DNA from: Gracilaria domingensis
Taxonomy: Eukaryota; Rhodophyta; Florideophyceae; Gracilariales; Gracilariaceae
NCBI GenBank assembly: GCA_022539475.1
Contig: VCMS01000296.1
Span: 1-64,000, forward strand
DNA: 64,000 nucleotides
Direction: 5' to 3'
The notes below the pieces were generated by a model. That model saw nothing but the letters and a program-made list of their open reading frames with translations. It made no database searches and had not been told where the DNA came from. The position numbers and the translations under genes were made by a program. Position 1 is the first letter of the stretch. Each line of letters begins with the position of its first letter. This document shows positions 43,323 to 55,890 of the stretch, piece by piece.

Positions 43323-43724
43323 ATCGTCTGGCCTTTTAGCAACCGGAGTACCAGTAACGGGCGGAGCTTCTGCTGTAGAAGCGGCCATGGGTCCCGACGT
43401 GACCGAAGACGTTCTCCGGGGTTCCGGGACTTGCTCGTTGACGGGTGACTCTCCTGGGAGAGCAGAAGAGCGGGAACGCGGGGGCCTAGACGGAGGAAAT
43501 CCAACGTTACGAGCGGATCCATTCCGATTGTTCGGATCAGGGGAAACCATTCCGATTCCACGGCGCGCCAACACAAGGTGAAGTCATACTACGAGATATT
43601 TCGAAACTTCCAAAGAGGAAACAACCAACTCAAAAACAGCTTTCACTGACCAACCTGTGTGTTCTCACAACTGATATTCCTTACAAAGACCAAGCCCAAC
43701 CCCGTTCTAGGTCGGGAGACCACT
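43323..43724 (-). mobile_element. Internal fragment of an LTR retrotransposon (fossil)
   Basis: Directly inside the LTR at 43725-44669, on the minus strand, a TGG-starting stretch two bases from the LTR fits a primer-binding site. A Pro/Ser/Arg-rich open frame (MLARRGIGM, from about 43574) follows where a gag gene would start. The fragment ends where the giant inverted duplication begins, so the big element or its rearrangement cut into it. Broken fossil; family within the LTR elements not determined. Confidence 0.45.
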
Positions 43725-44669
43725 TGTAGTGCAAAATCCCGGAACGGGAGAAACACTCAAGGCGTCCGAGTCCTTGCTCCCTCTGGGAGGTAGACTAAGG
43801 GGATGAGCTCTCCGTACACGGAAGATGGCGGGTGTAAGACCACCCGTGCTTCGGAATATGCCCCGGATGTTGAGGAGGAACAGGCTTGGTCAAGATCCAG
43901 AAACAGAGACCACAGTGGTGGGCGGCACCAGTGTGGAAACACTAGGCCAAAAAAGGGAAAAGGGGGAAAAACAAGAAGGAAACCCCCGACGGGCCGTGCG
44001 GAAAGCGGCAACAGACCCGGCGGCGGGAGACGATAACCTGTATTAAGCCCGCGCGGCAAAGGTCTCTATACAGAGTTGGTAGATCTACCACTTGTGGTTA
44101 AGCAGATATCTGCAAGTAGAAAGAGGTCCGAAGACGGAATAAGCCCGAGGGCAATAGCCACAACTAGTCAGAAGTGCCTGGATGATCCCGAGGGATGAAG
44201 CTAGTCCGTACTGTAGGCGGTGACTTTCCTGCGGGAGTTGCACATTTCGCGCTGGCGAAACTAGTTCAGAGCCGGACTCGGTTACCCTTTACTGAAGGTG
44301 GAGGTGACCGGGAGGGCACCTCTTACATCGTAACCGATAAATTAGTTAAACTAAAATCAATAATCTAATGCACACCTGGGCAGGTCCATACACGTGGTGT
44401 ACGTGACGACCCGCGGCAGCGGCCAGTAAAATATCCAAGAAATATTCCATACCATATGTGAACACACCCATTCATGCTCACGCGTACACGAGTCCAGCGA
44501 CACTCCTTGCCACGTCATGGGCGACCCCGTGGGGGTTCTATACCTCAATACTGCGGAAACATCCCATCCGTGTGCCAGTATTCATATATTCCGAATACCC
44601 GGAATCGCTCCTGCCAAGGAGGTTATGAGTACAATCCCCGCGTATCGGGCGAGAAAGTTTTGCTCTACA
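43725..44669 (-). repeat. LTR-like repeat, copy 1 (fossil)
   Basis: 945 bases, clearly related to 52219-53190 in the same orientation, at very roughly 75-80% by eye. Ends are short inverted repeats of TG...CA type (TGTAGTGCAAAAT and GTTTTGCTCTACA). Shared internal blocks include CTCAAGGCG, GTTACCCTTTACTGAAGG, GTAACCGATAAATTAGTTAA and GGTCCATACACGTGGTG. No target duplication was seen. Old copy. Confidence 0.65.
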
Positions 44670-46098
44670 ATCACCCGAAGTTGCTTCAAAACGTTGGTGT
44701 CTTGGACAAAGATTCAAAGCCTTAACCTTTGAAGCCTTTCGCGAACTGCACGGCGACGAAATGGGTTCAATTTAAGAATCTATCCAATGGAAGAAGTGCT
44801 CAACCCACAATTGGAACAAATCGGAATAGGATTTTGAGGCACGAAGAAGATGATTTACTTCGAACAGGAGTGAGTGGATTGGAGATCTAAAGAGCGCCGG
44901 TGGCGGACTTGATATTGAGCGATCGTTCCTGGCGATCTTCATGGCCCGCGATCTCCATCGCCGTCGCTGCGTTGCAGAATCTGCGTCGTTCTCCTCTTGC
45001 GATGCAGGTTTCTGCGCCGCCCCTAGTGGATTTAGCCTTCTTCGTCAGGCAACGCGTCGCAACCAGCCGCCCACCACCAGACAAAAACCTTCCTGGCCTC
45101 CACGGCGCAACGACGCCATCTCGTATACAGCTGATACATTGCCCGGCAACCGCCGCCCTTTCGGACCCACGCTGCTGGGCATCGAGGAATAAAAATAGGG
45201 CACTGGGCGCAAGAACTGAGATGCCCATAGTCACGGCCGCGTTGGTTTTTGGACGTTTTGCACACTTGTGTCCGTGAGCGCCGCGTTAGCGGACCGGGAG
45301 CGTCCGCGGGCTGGCGACGAAAGTTCCCACGAGCACGACCTGCCGCCTGCGCGCCGCCCGAGTTCCGCGCCGCTCTGCCACCGCTACCCCGCTGCCACAA
45401 TCTCCATGTTCAGTATTACCGATCCCGTCTCAGCCACCGCCTTTCCTATGCTCCTAGCGGTCGTGCGAACCTCCTAGCTATTGCGTCTTCATCAAGCCAG
45501 CATGTGAAACAAAACGGGGCTATGCCTTCCGCACCTACCGCTCCTGTACCGCCGGCTGCTACTGAATCGCTCACAGACACTGCCCCCGTCGACCCAGGAT
45601 AAAATTCGGGTGGTGTATGTACGCTTGATGTCTGATATATGGGTTCAGGTGCCTACTTTGTGCCATGTTTGGCTCAACGTCACATATAAGTCGTATCTGT
45701 GTCGTATTTGTGTTGTATGAGTGCCGGGTGCATGACTGATGGTGGCAGATGTAACGGAATAAAAATCGTATTTTTTAGATTGGCGCTGCGCCTGTTGTGT
45801 GCGAATGCCATCCTTAAACCAACCATTCGCACGCCGTAGATACGACACAAATACGGTTTACATCAGGTTTTCGTACATATCAGCCACATAGTAGACACTT
45901 AACCCTTTTGTGATGCCCAGATAGTCCATATACAACCCAAATGATTACCAGGGGGTCGCTGCCTCAACAGTGTACACACGCCTGCCATACGCTGGCGCGC
46001 ACTATCCCCGCCGTGGGTGCTGCTTGTGGCAGGCTTTTTGCAATGTGCAGCGTGCAGTGTGCCATCTTTAGTCAGCTCAAGAACCTTCCGGTGCTATG
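44670..46098. other. No gene recognised; MITE-like inverted segment
   Basis: 44880-45600 is GC-richer with chance frames on both strands. At about 45610-45890 there is a loosely self-complementary segment (CGTATTTGTGT against ACACAAATACG, ATATATCAG-type ends) that could be a short non-autonomous DNA element. Nothing else is supported. Confidence 0.35.
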
Positions 46099-48610
46099 TC
46101 ACTCTTCATTTTGATATCCGCCGCCTTGCAAATCGCCGCTTCCATAAATGCCCCTGTGGACAGTGGCGGAAACGTTCGGGCAGTCGCGTGCTGTGCGCCG
46201 CGTGACTTGCTGTTTATCGAGAATGGAAGCAGCGCTTCGGCTCTGGTCAAAACTTAGGTATTGGGCCTCGCGCTTGCGGCCTTCATTCTTATCCTGGAAC
46301 CGGTCATGCCGCTCTGCTCGCCATTTGTAGTCCCGATTCTCGTATACTGCAGGCACCACGTCTTAACTGAAGACATCACCGTGCCTGCGCAAGTTGCGTC
46401 TGTCATCGACTTTACGTCTTGCTTTCTCGGCATCATTTTTCCTGCACTCACACCGTTCGTTTCCGCTCTGTTTATTCCTCTTCTGACGTTCTAACTGTAC
46501 ACCTTCAACTCTCCTCTCTACTTTGTTGCGAGTGCAGAACAGAAATCCGTTTTCTTGCCATTCAGTCAACCCATACTTTTTTCTTACGTAGTCGCCTTCT
46601 TTTTTGCCTACAAAGTTTTTGGGCAGTACCAGGCTCGTATTTCTGACCGACTACTTTTGCAATGGGGTACAGCACGAAATGTATCCTTGACTGCTGACGC
46701 GAGTGTATGACACACGCAACGAAAGGAACCAACATAATTCGTCAATAAATCTACTGCTAGTGCAGTTGCACCTTCATTGTCGCTTGCTGCAGTAGAGACA
46801 TGGATTTCATCACTCCCAACGATAGGGTTCTGATCTAAAATCTCCTTCATTAAAGCTCACATCTGCTCTCCATTCTTGGAGGTGTCGCCGATGTTCAGCA
46901 CGGATATCGGAACATTTTTTAGTCCCCAATTTGTGGTACAAACACGCGTGCGGGAAAACAACAGCCGCGTCGCGGAAAACCACCGACAGGGTGTTCAAGC
47001 TCTGCTCCCTATAGGGGTAGGGACAGTGGTAGAACCCTCCGATAGGGCCAGTGCGATGCCGGTTGTGTAAATCCGGGAGGCCCCAATCTGGGCGCGCAGT
47101 CGGAGGTAAAGGGGAAGAATCGGCGTAGGTATCCGGATGTTCCAGCGTGCCACAGCGGGTGGAGATATCTAGACCAACGGTGTTTGGCAAAAAGGGGACA
47201 ATAGACGAGCCACACAGCGGTGCACTAACTGGCGAGATCGTGAAATATTCCCAGACAATGTGGGCCAAACCTGTATAACAGGGCAGAGTGATAAGAGGCG
47301 TATGACGGAAATAATAACAATAAAACAATAGAAAAGATGCCGTAACGACGGTCTAGGACTCCTCAGTGGTAGAGGTCAGATGACTAGCCCGGTGTTGCGG
47401 CGGTTTGCCCGGTTAGGGATGAAGACCGTTCGCAAGCGGCAAGAAAGTCAGAGTCAGAAGCATCCTTGAGGTTTACTTCCCGTACAGTGGCGGCAAGTGC
47501 CGCCACTTATATACGGCACTTGAAAATGTCAACTAAAATATCTAACTATCCGGCGCTGCCTTCCAGCACTCTACAAGTCTGAATCCGAGGCGGGTTTGCC
47601 ACGGCGTGCCCGGTATCGGGCCAACTCGCCACACGTGTGCAGAAACACTACCCTTCCTAGGCATACCCCAAAATAGGGCCATTAGTACATTAACCTCTCA
47701 TAACATGAGGTGTCGAAGCCGGTAAAGGATCAAAAAACTATGAAAAGCACTGAAGTGCGTCCCCACAGAGGGCGTTTTGCTCTACACAATTCGCATCGAT
47801 AAAGTGCAATGTCATTCTTAGAATCGGTGCGCCGAGGGCTGCACTCCAGGCATCTACAGTAAGGCTTCCAGGTTTTGCTTCATTCACAGAAGACTTTGGA
47901 ATGGAGCAGACCGCTTTGTAGGTAGTCAAAAGGTGACGTTCAATCGGTGTCTTACTAGAAAAAGTAAGCCGAACTCCACAGACATCTACAAAACCTTGCA
48001 TAAGAGGGGAACCTACTTTGGACAGCGGAGACTTTATGGAATATGCAAGTAGAAGTGATCCACCTGTTTGTAGATCTTTGGCAGCTATTTCATCGTTTGT
48101 TTCCGTCGCAGCTGCTGCTGAAGATGTCTGATTCCGAAAGAAGCAGCTCGCCGGTCTCTTTCTATTTTTTTCTCCCAAAGTTTCCGTTATAGTCGAGTGA
48201 TGTTTTCGATAGAATTCGCGGGAGCGCGGGAGACGTCCATTTGTTGCAATACATCGCGAACAGTTTTGTGTTTGTTACTGTAGTGATTAATAATGTTGGA
48301 CGCAGACATATTGCTGTTGACGGAACCGACGTGATCGCATACAGAACACAGAACATGAGAATGTAAATTTTGTTCCGCTCTTCCAAAGTTGCGCTGCATG
48401 AGTGCACCAAACCGGAGTTTTCGCATGGGAATTATTTTGAACGCTTGCTTTGCGTCTTCGTTTCTGGTTCTGCTTCTGCAAATACAGCAGATTTTGTGCG
48501 TGCTGGTGTAGCTGCACGTCTTGTTGCGCCTCTTCATGGACCTGATCTGGTAACTCTTGGTCAAGCGCGCTTGTAATATTGGCCTTTGTAAGTGCCTTCC
48601 ATTTCGTCAT
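46099..48610 (-). mobile_element. hAT-family DNA transposon, broken
   Basis: Minus strand. Near 48.33-48.25 kb a BED-type zinc finger (CSVCDHV, then ASNIINHYSNKHK). Near 47.85 kb LTVDAWSAALGAPILRMTLH, the hAT motif around the first catalytic Asp with the following TLHFID. Near 46.78 kb AASDNEGATALAVDLL with CVCHTLASAVK, the second catalytic Asp region and the C-x-C-H block. The two halves are separated by an unrelated insertion at about 46950-47730. Frameshifts and stops break the gene in several places, and the C-terminal dimerisation region is barely traceable below 46.6 kb. Old, inactive copy; terminal repeats not found. Confidence 0.75.
46950..47730. mobile_element. Unclassified insertion inside the hAT copy
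   Basis: This stretch has no hAT similarity and separates two parts of the hAT transposase. It contains a TATATA-type box (CTTATATACGGCAC) and a hairpin GTGGCGGCAAGTGCCGCCAC at about 47490-47510. No coding sequence was recognised. The exact borders are uncertain by tens of bases. Confidence 0.4.
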
Positions 48611-50094
48611 TTTCTAAAGTTTGGAACAAACAAAGAATGAAAATGGGCCGAAACAATGCTCGGAAAGAGAACAAAGTAGAGGTCTCTGTCGAATGCAGAT
48701 CTTTGCCGTCGTCGACTGTGAGCTGTTTCCTGAGTGTCCATGATTGAAATCAGGAAATGTTCAGTGGGGGATTGTTCTGAGTCTGATGAAAATCATCTCA
48801 CCGTGCATCGGATGCCCTGAGAGGACCAAACTGAAGGTCAACCGCTTTTCACTAATCTGACTAAACTACTTTGAGATTTCTGTAGTCAGTCAGTCATGAC
48901 TACCTCATATTATCCCCTAGTAAGTCAGTCAGAAGTACGGGCCTGGCCAGTACAGAGTTTTAATGGTGAGATGCTATCGTACAGAGTGGGCACTTCACTG
49001 TTTTTCTGAGGCAAATCTACTTGGCGCACGTCTTTCGTACTCTCACTAAGTGCTGTAGAGCAGTACCGTTCTTCTTAGAAATGTGGTTGTGGGGTGGGAG
49101 CAGTGTCGTTCCCATGGGACTCACTGAAGGGGTCCGGTCCGACCGTAAGGTAAAGCAGAACCTTATGGGAAAGTGCCTGTTCTGTGTCTCCGAACTACCC
49201 AAACATTAAAGGTCTACAAGACAGCAAAACGGGAGTGATCAATCACATTTCAATAAACTTAAGGCTCCAACTGCCGTAATGGCATTCGAATGGCTTCTGC
49301 GGAAAGGTATTTTTTAAGCAAGAGTTTTCTTTTTGAACCGACTCTTTAGTCACGCTTGAAGCAATTTCGAAAGAAAGATAATCCTTCATTCACTTGCTTC
49401 TTCGATGCAAACAATTTGCTACTGTTCCTGTTGCTTTTGGTATTCGAGCAGTGTTTCTACATATTGAATCTAAGCGAAACTACGTTTATAAGCCCTTAAG
49501 AGAACTTAAATTTTGATTTACGCTTATGATATAAGCAGAACCACATCGATCTCGTCTAGACTGATTTTTGTTTGGGATGGGACATGATGCATATTTTGGA
49601 TGCTTCGTGGAGCTAGATTACTTTTAAATCAAGCTGATGTTTCGCAGTTATTTGTACAGCACTTTTGCCTACCTCAAGAAGTAAAAATCGCCCATAGAGC
49701 TGTACCCAAGTAAAACAATAACAAATCATTCATCACATCGCTGTGTGTCAATGTTCAATTTTTTTGTGGCTGCTTCTCGGTTTAAAAGTATTTACGCAGT
49801 GCGTATTCATGTGCCCCAAAGCATTTCTGATTGAATTGCGAGCATGAACAGACAATCGCGGGGAATAAAGATGTCTGGGGCGACTATGCTTGTGGAAGAG
49901 ATACAAAAGTATGGTCAGCACATCTATGGATTGGAAAAGAACAACTGCGCAGTAAGGTCTTATTTGAAGCTTGTATTCTGCTTTGACATAACTATCAGCG
50001 CAAAATGCTCTCTACCTACATCGAAAAATATCAGATTGAAGCGGGATATTTAAAAGGGAGGCACAGATGTGCTTTCGCGTGTTATTTTAAAGAT
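48611..50094. other. A/T-rich, no gene recognised
   Basis: Nearly 1.5 kb without a supported gene. Frames are short. A 69-codon frame at 49844-50053 was considered and rejected. No RNA gene was seen. Confidence 0.45.
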
Positions 50095-51660
50095 TGTAAT
50101 TGGGCTTAAAATGAACTTTACTGGTAGACCAGAGCAAGTTCTATCCCTTCTATAATACTAATAAAAAGGCGGAGAGGACCGCATAATAATTTGGTAGCCA
50201 CTTAATTGGCCATGTAATAGTCTAAGCATAATAATTAAATCTATATAGAGAGAGATTGGTTGCTCTGATAGTCATAATAATATTTCATACTCATCTCTTT
50301 TCGGTCAAACCAAATATTTCACTCATTTCTCTTCTATAAATCTCATAAATTGTACAATATCATTCTTGGTGTCACATATGTATTGCAATTCATCCAGATA
50401 ATGAATTCCATTACAAAATCCATTCTAATATAAATATAGTAGTAAAGCAAACATAAAATCAAAATTCAGATACCCTAATCAAAAAGAATACAGTTGTTGG
50501 CCGACGATTTAGAGGGTTTTGGAGGTGGTAAACTACCATCAACAGTTTTTTTTAAAGGGTGATATAAGCATTTAGATGCTTAACAAGCCCAATGTCCAGT
50601 CTCATGGCATCGATGGCACTTCGAGGTCTTTTTCAATTTTTCAAATTTTTCTTTTGGTAACTGTCCTCGAACGTTAGAACTATAGTCTAAAGTGTTCTTA
50701 GATTTCTGTTCTATCATGTTATCTAAACTTCGAATGAGAGATGCAATGTCATCATAATGAACTAGACTAATAATATCCTTGGAAGAATAATCTTCCTTCT
50801 TACATTAGGTTCACTATTTCCTTTAGGTGCAACTGACGCTTAAATAGAGAGCCGATGCGTAGCAGATATTTTGGAGTTTCCAAATAAAATAAAAAGCAAA
50901 AATTCGTTCGGAAGACAAAATGCACCGCATGCGTCGTGAAATCTACACACAGCAGCTTGGAAGCGTTGCTCAAAAATATGACAGGCTTCACGGTGTTCTC
51001 TTCTTTTGCGTAGTAATTTGCGAAACCGTTCGTAAGTGTCCGTAATCCGTGATAGAGAATCCTGTTTATAAATACATTTAGCTAATGTAATTGCGCAATT
51101 TTTAGTCTTCTGATTTTCCACTTCTAGTTGTGATGCCAAGTCTCGGGGACGACCTTTTAGTTGGGATAATAAAACAATGCCTTCAATTTTGCTGGAATTT
51201 TGTTGTCGTTTGATGTATCCAATGCATCATGAAATTCTTTCAATAAAATAATGGATTCATAGTATAGCCGTTGATCGCCAATTCCATCTGTCCACGGTGG
51301 AGATTTGATATTCCAGCTGTATTTAGAACGTTGGGGCGGCGGCATACTTCGAATAAAATAAAACACATAAATAGAATACTGACATAAACGACCTTAGTGG
51401 TAGCGGCAAGATCGAATAGAGGGGCATCGAATCTTTCGATGAGGGCCAATAACTATAAAGATGATGGTTGTAATTGGGCTTGGATGAACTCTACTGGTAG
51501 ACCAGAACAAGTTCTATCCTTTTCATACTACTAATGAAAAGGCGGAGAGGACCGCATAATAATTTGGTAGCCACGGAATTGGCCATGTAATAGTCTAAGC
51601 ATAATAATTAAATATATATAGAGAGAGGTTGGTTGCTCTGATAGTCATAATAATATTTCA
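50095..51660 (-). mobile_element. Copia-like LTR element, internally reduced (fossil)
   Basis: Two direct repeats of about 193 bases, at 50095-50287 and 51469-51660, begin TG and end CA and are about 90% alike. Between them lies about 1.2 kb. On the minus strand this carries gag-like sequence (SPPWTDG near its start, NCAITLAKCIYK in the middle) and a CCHC zinc knuckle (CHRCHETGHWAC) near 50.6 kb. No protease, integrase or reverse transcriptase is present, so it is a short derivative of a Ty1/copia-type element. It is broken in several places and moderately old. Confidence 0.75.
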
Positions 51661-52218
51661 TAGTTATATCAAACTGGCCATTTTAACTGTCCACGAGTTT
51701 TTCAAGGGAGGCAATAATTTGGCGTTTTGTGCAGAGTATGTTCGTTAAGGCTTAATAAAACTGCATAGCACTCAAAGTCCACGAAAATCAATTTGCATCT
51801 CACCGTCGTTAGTGGAAAGCAGGAAAAACACACTAACTTTGAAAAGAACACTGAAGAATATATTTTATTTATTTGTTTCTAAAGCGAACAGTGATGAGTC
51901 AACTATGAGTTCAAAGATAGGAATGTGTGGACTTATTTTTCGTTTTGTGTGAAAATCGAAGGTTTGGTTTCGATGATGTTCACAAGGCGCATTGAAATTA
52001 AGAAAGACTCATTTGGCAGTCGAAAAGAGACAGATATCTATTTTGCAGTCGTGGTCGAATTTTGAAAGAGAGACAGGTTTCTGGTAATCCTAGCTGGTGC
52101 ATTGTTTATTCGTAAATGAATAATTCCGAAGGAAGGCCGAAGAGAGTGGGAAAGAAGTCAAAGTTTGCTTGTATAGAATGCGATGTGTTTCCTTGTCGTG
52201 TTGGGAGGAGACAGATTC
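51661..52218. other. A/T-rich, no gene recognised
   Basis: About 560 bases between two repeat elements; no coding, RNA or repeat signal was recognised. Confidence 0.4.
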
Positions 52219-53190
52219 TGTAGAGCAAAACCCCAGCGATGGGATCGTCTCTCAAGGCGTTCGAGTCCTTGCCCTCTAGAAGAGGTGAACTCAGTGGTGA
52301 GCCCTCCGAACACGGATAGTGCGGGTGTAAGACCGCCCGTTGTACGGGATATACCTACGGAGGTTGAGGGGTGAACGGGCCTGATCCAGGAATCCGGCGA
52401 GAAGTGACGGAATGGTTGAGGAGGAAGGTACCGTAGAGCGGTGTAAGCCCTAGGCAAAAGTGGGAAAAGGAAGGGAAAACCAAAGGAGAAACCCTCGGCG
52501 GGGCGTGCGACAAGCGGCAACAGACCCGGCGACGGGAGACGGGGGTTGTGTATTAAGCCCATGCGGCACAACTCTTTATAGAAACGGAAACGCTACCAAT
52601 TGTGGTGAAAGCAGTACAACTGCACAGTAAAAGAAACAGAAAGTCCGAAGACACGGAATAAATAAGCCCGAAGGCAAGGTCACAATGGTCAGTATTGCCT
52701 GAGTGATCCTGAGGGATGAATCCAATCCGTACCGTACGCGGTGACCCTCCTAAGGGAGTTGTAAACTTCGCGCATGCGAACTTGGTTCAGAGCCGAACTC
52801 GGTTACCCTTTACTGAAGGAGAAGGTGACCGGGAGGTCACCTCTTATATCGTAACCGATAAATTAGTTAAACTAAATTAAAGAATCTAGTGCACACCTAA
52901 GCAGGTCCATACACGTGGTGCACGTGACAACCGGCGGCAGCGGGCAGTAAAATATCCGATAATCATAACAAGACATGTGTGAACACACCCATTCCTACAC
53001 ACGCGTACACGCGACCAATACTCATCTGCGCCACGTCATAGCAGACCTTTCAGGGTGCCATACCTCAATACTGCCAAAACGTATCCCATCCGTGGGCCAA
53101 TACTCATACCTTCCGAGTACCGGGAATCATCCTTACCAGGGGTTTATGAAATCCTTCCCCGTGTACCGGGCGAGCACGTTTTGCTCTACA
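52219..53190 (-). repeat. LTR-like repeat, copy 2 (fossil)
   Basis: 972 bases bounded by a perfect 13-base inverted end, TGTAGAGCAAAAC and GTTTTGCTCTACA, of TG...CA type. Related to 43725-44669 in the same direction. The strand follows the orientation inferred for copy 1. The two copies are too different, and the internal evidence at copy 1 points the wrong way, for them to be the two ends of one element, so each is probably the remains of a separate insertion. Confidence 0.65.
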
Positions 53191-54600
53191 TATCCCCCTC
53201 CTTAGCGCAGGAAACATCCGGTTTGCAAGCGGAGACTCATCAGCGAGCGAGTATATAAGCGTGGTCCACCATGGACATATCCGAGATTCCGGTTCCTCGC
53301 CAGAACAAGACACACGCGCAAGCGCACTCAACTTCTCTGCACTCAGACGATTCAGTACTTGAAGTTTCCTCTGCGATCGACGATTCGATGAACCCTCACC
53401 AGGGCGACGAGCAGCATTCCCAAGCCGGGGCTCCGAAAGTTTTGTAGAGCAAACCCTCCTCAGGGATACCGTTTCGGTAGTGGCAATCATAACTTATAGA
53501 GACGCCCATCGATGGGGAACTCGAGGTTACGAGTAGCACGATGACGTGGATCTGGACCCAGAATGTGTACATGTGTACCACTATTTGGTTGTCTGGATGG
53601 AGTGAATCTTTTCATAATTTTTAGAAATACCACGTGGGTTTTGGTCCGCCACTGTCAGGACTGCCCGGGACGGGAGGTGCACATGAGGTGCTTAGATTGA
53701 TCTATTATTTAGATATTTTTGATAACCCTCTACAGGGCCTCTAATTCTACTACTTAGGTGATGGCTCACCGCCATCACCAACCTAGTAAAGGTAACCCGG
53801 TGTGCGGCTCTAGCTATTTCGCCTGCGCGACGAGTCCAACTCCTCGCGGAGCGAGTTACCGCAGCACGGTCTAGTTATCCCCCGGCTCCAACCAGGAGAG
53901 TGCACGCAGTGCATACTATCATTGGTCTTGTTTTCCTTTTGTTTTTCTTGTGACTCGTGGAGTGCACACATATTTGTTACCGACCCGTACTTTCTCTCCG
54001 CCCCAGTACTTGGGTTTGTTTCTGTTCTTTCTTTTGTTTTTACCATTGGTTTGGTTCATTACCGCATATTTCTATTTGGTTGTTCCACCTTTGGATCTCT
54101 ACATTTGGCTACAGATACCGTCATTGGTCAGCTACGATCTACACTACTGTGTCCGCCTTTTCTGGCCTTTTTCCCGTTCGGGCGTTCTTTCTCAACCCTG
54201 TGGTATAGCCTGAAGTCCTCGTGGATTTAAACCCACACCGGAGGATACGGGGTGCGCTGTCGCTGTGCGAACCTCTCTTGAGAGCGGGGATTCGAACTGC
54301 CTCGGTGGCTTTTCCCTTTCTGGGATTGCTCCACACGTTTCGGGTCCCGCAACTCCTGCGACAGGATATCTCGGCGGTTTCCTCTCCGCTCCTCTGCTTC
54401 AGAGTCAACATCACACGACTACACCGAACCCGGTCGACATTGCGGCGTGGAATTCCGCTCAGGCGTTGCCCTTGCTGGCGACTCCAGCTGGCTGGATAGC
54501 GCGTGAATCGCTCCTTGTTCAAGATCCCAGTACCGGAGGAAGCTGAGCCTATTCCAGAGCGCCCTGGTTTCACCCGACAGCGGTTCGCAAGATTGCGTTG
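53191..54600. other. Unassigned, possible element debris
   Basis: TATATAA (about 53252) is followed closely by an ATG in good context (CCACCATGG, 53271) opening a 58-codon frame rich in Ser, His, Asp and Gln that stops at 53447. Near 53443 a TGTAGAGCAAA start motif like that of the LTR repeats recurs, suggesting a third partial copy. The TATA lies too near to the ATG to serve it. The rest is without recognised genes. Confidence 0.35.
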
Positions 54601-55014
54601 ATGGATTCATACACCGAGAACGGTATGCTGCTTGGCGTTCTACACCGAGATATGGTGGATTCCTGGGATTGGAGACACCGCGTGGCAGTCGTACCTCACG
54701 TGTTGTCACGGAAACGGCGCGGCCGTGGATACGAAACGCTAGATGAAGCGCGCGCGGCTATGGCGCGATTTGCATACTTCCGAAAGGACCGAGCCTCGTT
54801 CCCCGAAAGGATTCCCGAGTCATACGGGTTCGACCTTTCCCGGTTCCGAACTTACGAAGAGATCAAGTATGGCGCGAACCTCGCGGACTTCCAAGCGGCG
54901 AAAAACTTCCCGGAGGCGATGCCGGCGGACATTCTCCTGTTCAACAGGCCTATCTCGCGAGCGGAGTTCCGATATCTACATCGCCCTTCGGGAGAGGGAA
55001 GCTTCTTCGACTGA
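54601..55014 (+). CDS. Unidentified ORF, 137 residues
   Basis: Starts at MDSYTENG (54601; a TTG-started frame begins one codon earlier). It has a natural-looking composition with GYETLDEARAAMARFAYF and GFDLSRFRTYEEIKYG, mostly helical. An earlier frame at 54265-54546 (TPNPVDIAAWNSAQALPLL) looks protein-like too and may belong to the same broken gene. No family was recognised. Its setting among LTR debris suggests an element gene rather than a host gene, but this is inference. Confidence 0.35.
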   Translation: MDSYTENGMLLGVLHRDMVDSWDWRHRVAVVPHVLSRKRRGRGYETLDEARAAMARFAYFRKDRASFPERIPESYGFDLSRFRTYEEIKYGANLADFQAAKNFPEAMPADILLFNRPISRAEFRYLHRPSGEGSFFD

Positions 55015-55626
55015 CTGCGAAAAGAACGCAAATGGCCATCCCGGTTCGGGTATCTGATTCTACACCAGAACATGGAGGTTGAACGTTTGCGTCCGGACGC
55101 ACTAGCGGATCGATTCGCTTCACTCCCATCGTGGTGGGCTCACTATGAGGTACCACGCGGTTGTTTCCCGGAATTGCCTCCGTGCATCACCTATGCGTCT
55201 GTCTCTTGCAGATGCTATTTTTTGGCGAGGGTCGTCCAGAAATTGGCAAGGGTCGTCCAGTAAATGTTTTGAAAAAATATCGAGATCAATTATTTCAAAA
55301 TTTGCAGATAATTGCTTGGGTCGTCCAGAATCGCTGTGCAGTAAATACTGGTGGGTTTTCCACTCGTGCTAGTTCTTTAGTCGAGGGCTACCTGAACTGT
55401 ATTTCGCGAAGTCTAGGTTCAGTTTCCATTAAGGTGCACATTACACGATACCTTCTGCGGAATGATACCCTGCAACGCATGGAATACTAGTGCTAGTACA
55501 GATGATGCCCATTATGAAATCATACCGTTTTCTTCGTATCTATTCTTCTATCGACCGCTTTTGCTAACCACTACTTCGCTATATTACATGTACCATTTCC
55601 CCATGATGGATCGGGTGTAGGCGCAA

Positions 55627-55780
55627 TCTGCGGCAGATGCCGCAGAGGGCACCTGCACCAAATTGCGGTAACGGTAGAACACATACGCACTCCGAGAGGA
55701 TGAGGCGCGAAGCGCCTCATCCTCTCCGTTCGTCATGTAGGGAACCATGCCCAGATGCATGGTTCCCTACTTGAGGAACC
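55627..55780. repeat. Three subterminal hairpins, right arm
   Basis: Counterparts of 42741-42891: TCTGCGGCAGATGCCGCAGA at 55627-55646, the perfect 15-base stem GAGAGGATGAGGCGC at 55694-55726, and GTAGGGAACCATGC at 55738-55770 with its flanking extension. The loops differ or are inverted relative to the left arm, while the stems are unchanged. Confidence 0.85.
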
Positions 55781-55890
55781 TGCACCTGCAACTCGTGAGC
55801 TACGTACGCATCAAAAGTCATTTACCTGTATACGCAAGCAGAAAGTATCCATAAGGTAGTCAATGATCCGTTGGTTACATTTGAAATGCG

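Noticed and set aside
47345-47430. tRNA-derived SINE head (CTCAGTGGTAGAGG)
   Set aside because: Resembles an A box only; no proper B box follows and no cloverleaf forms.
49844-50053. pogo/CENP-B-like transposase fragment (GIKMSGATMLVEE)
   Set aside because: Only a dozen residues are suggestive; the following sequence does not continue the family.
44670-52218. One large LTR element bounded by the two ~950-bp repeats
   Set aside because: Repeats are too diverged, there is no shared target duplication, and the primer-site and gag-like evidence at copy 1 lies outside this interval.
54225-54310. tRNA gene (B-box-like GGTTTAAATCC and GTTCGAATCC on the minus strand)
   Set aside because: No A box or acceptor stem at the right spacing, and no cloverleaf could be drawn.
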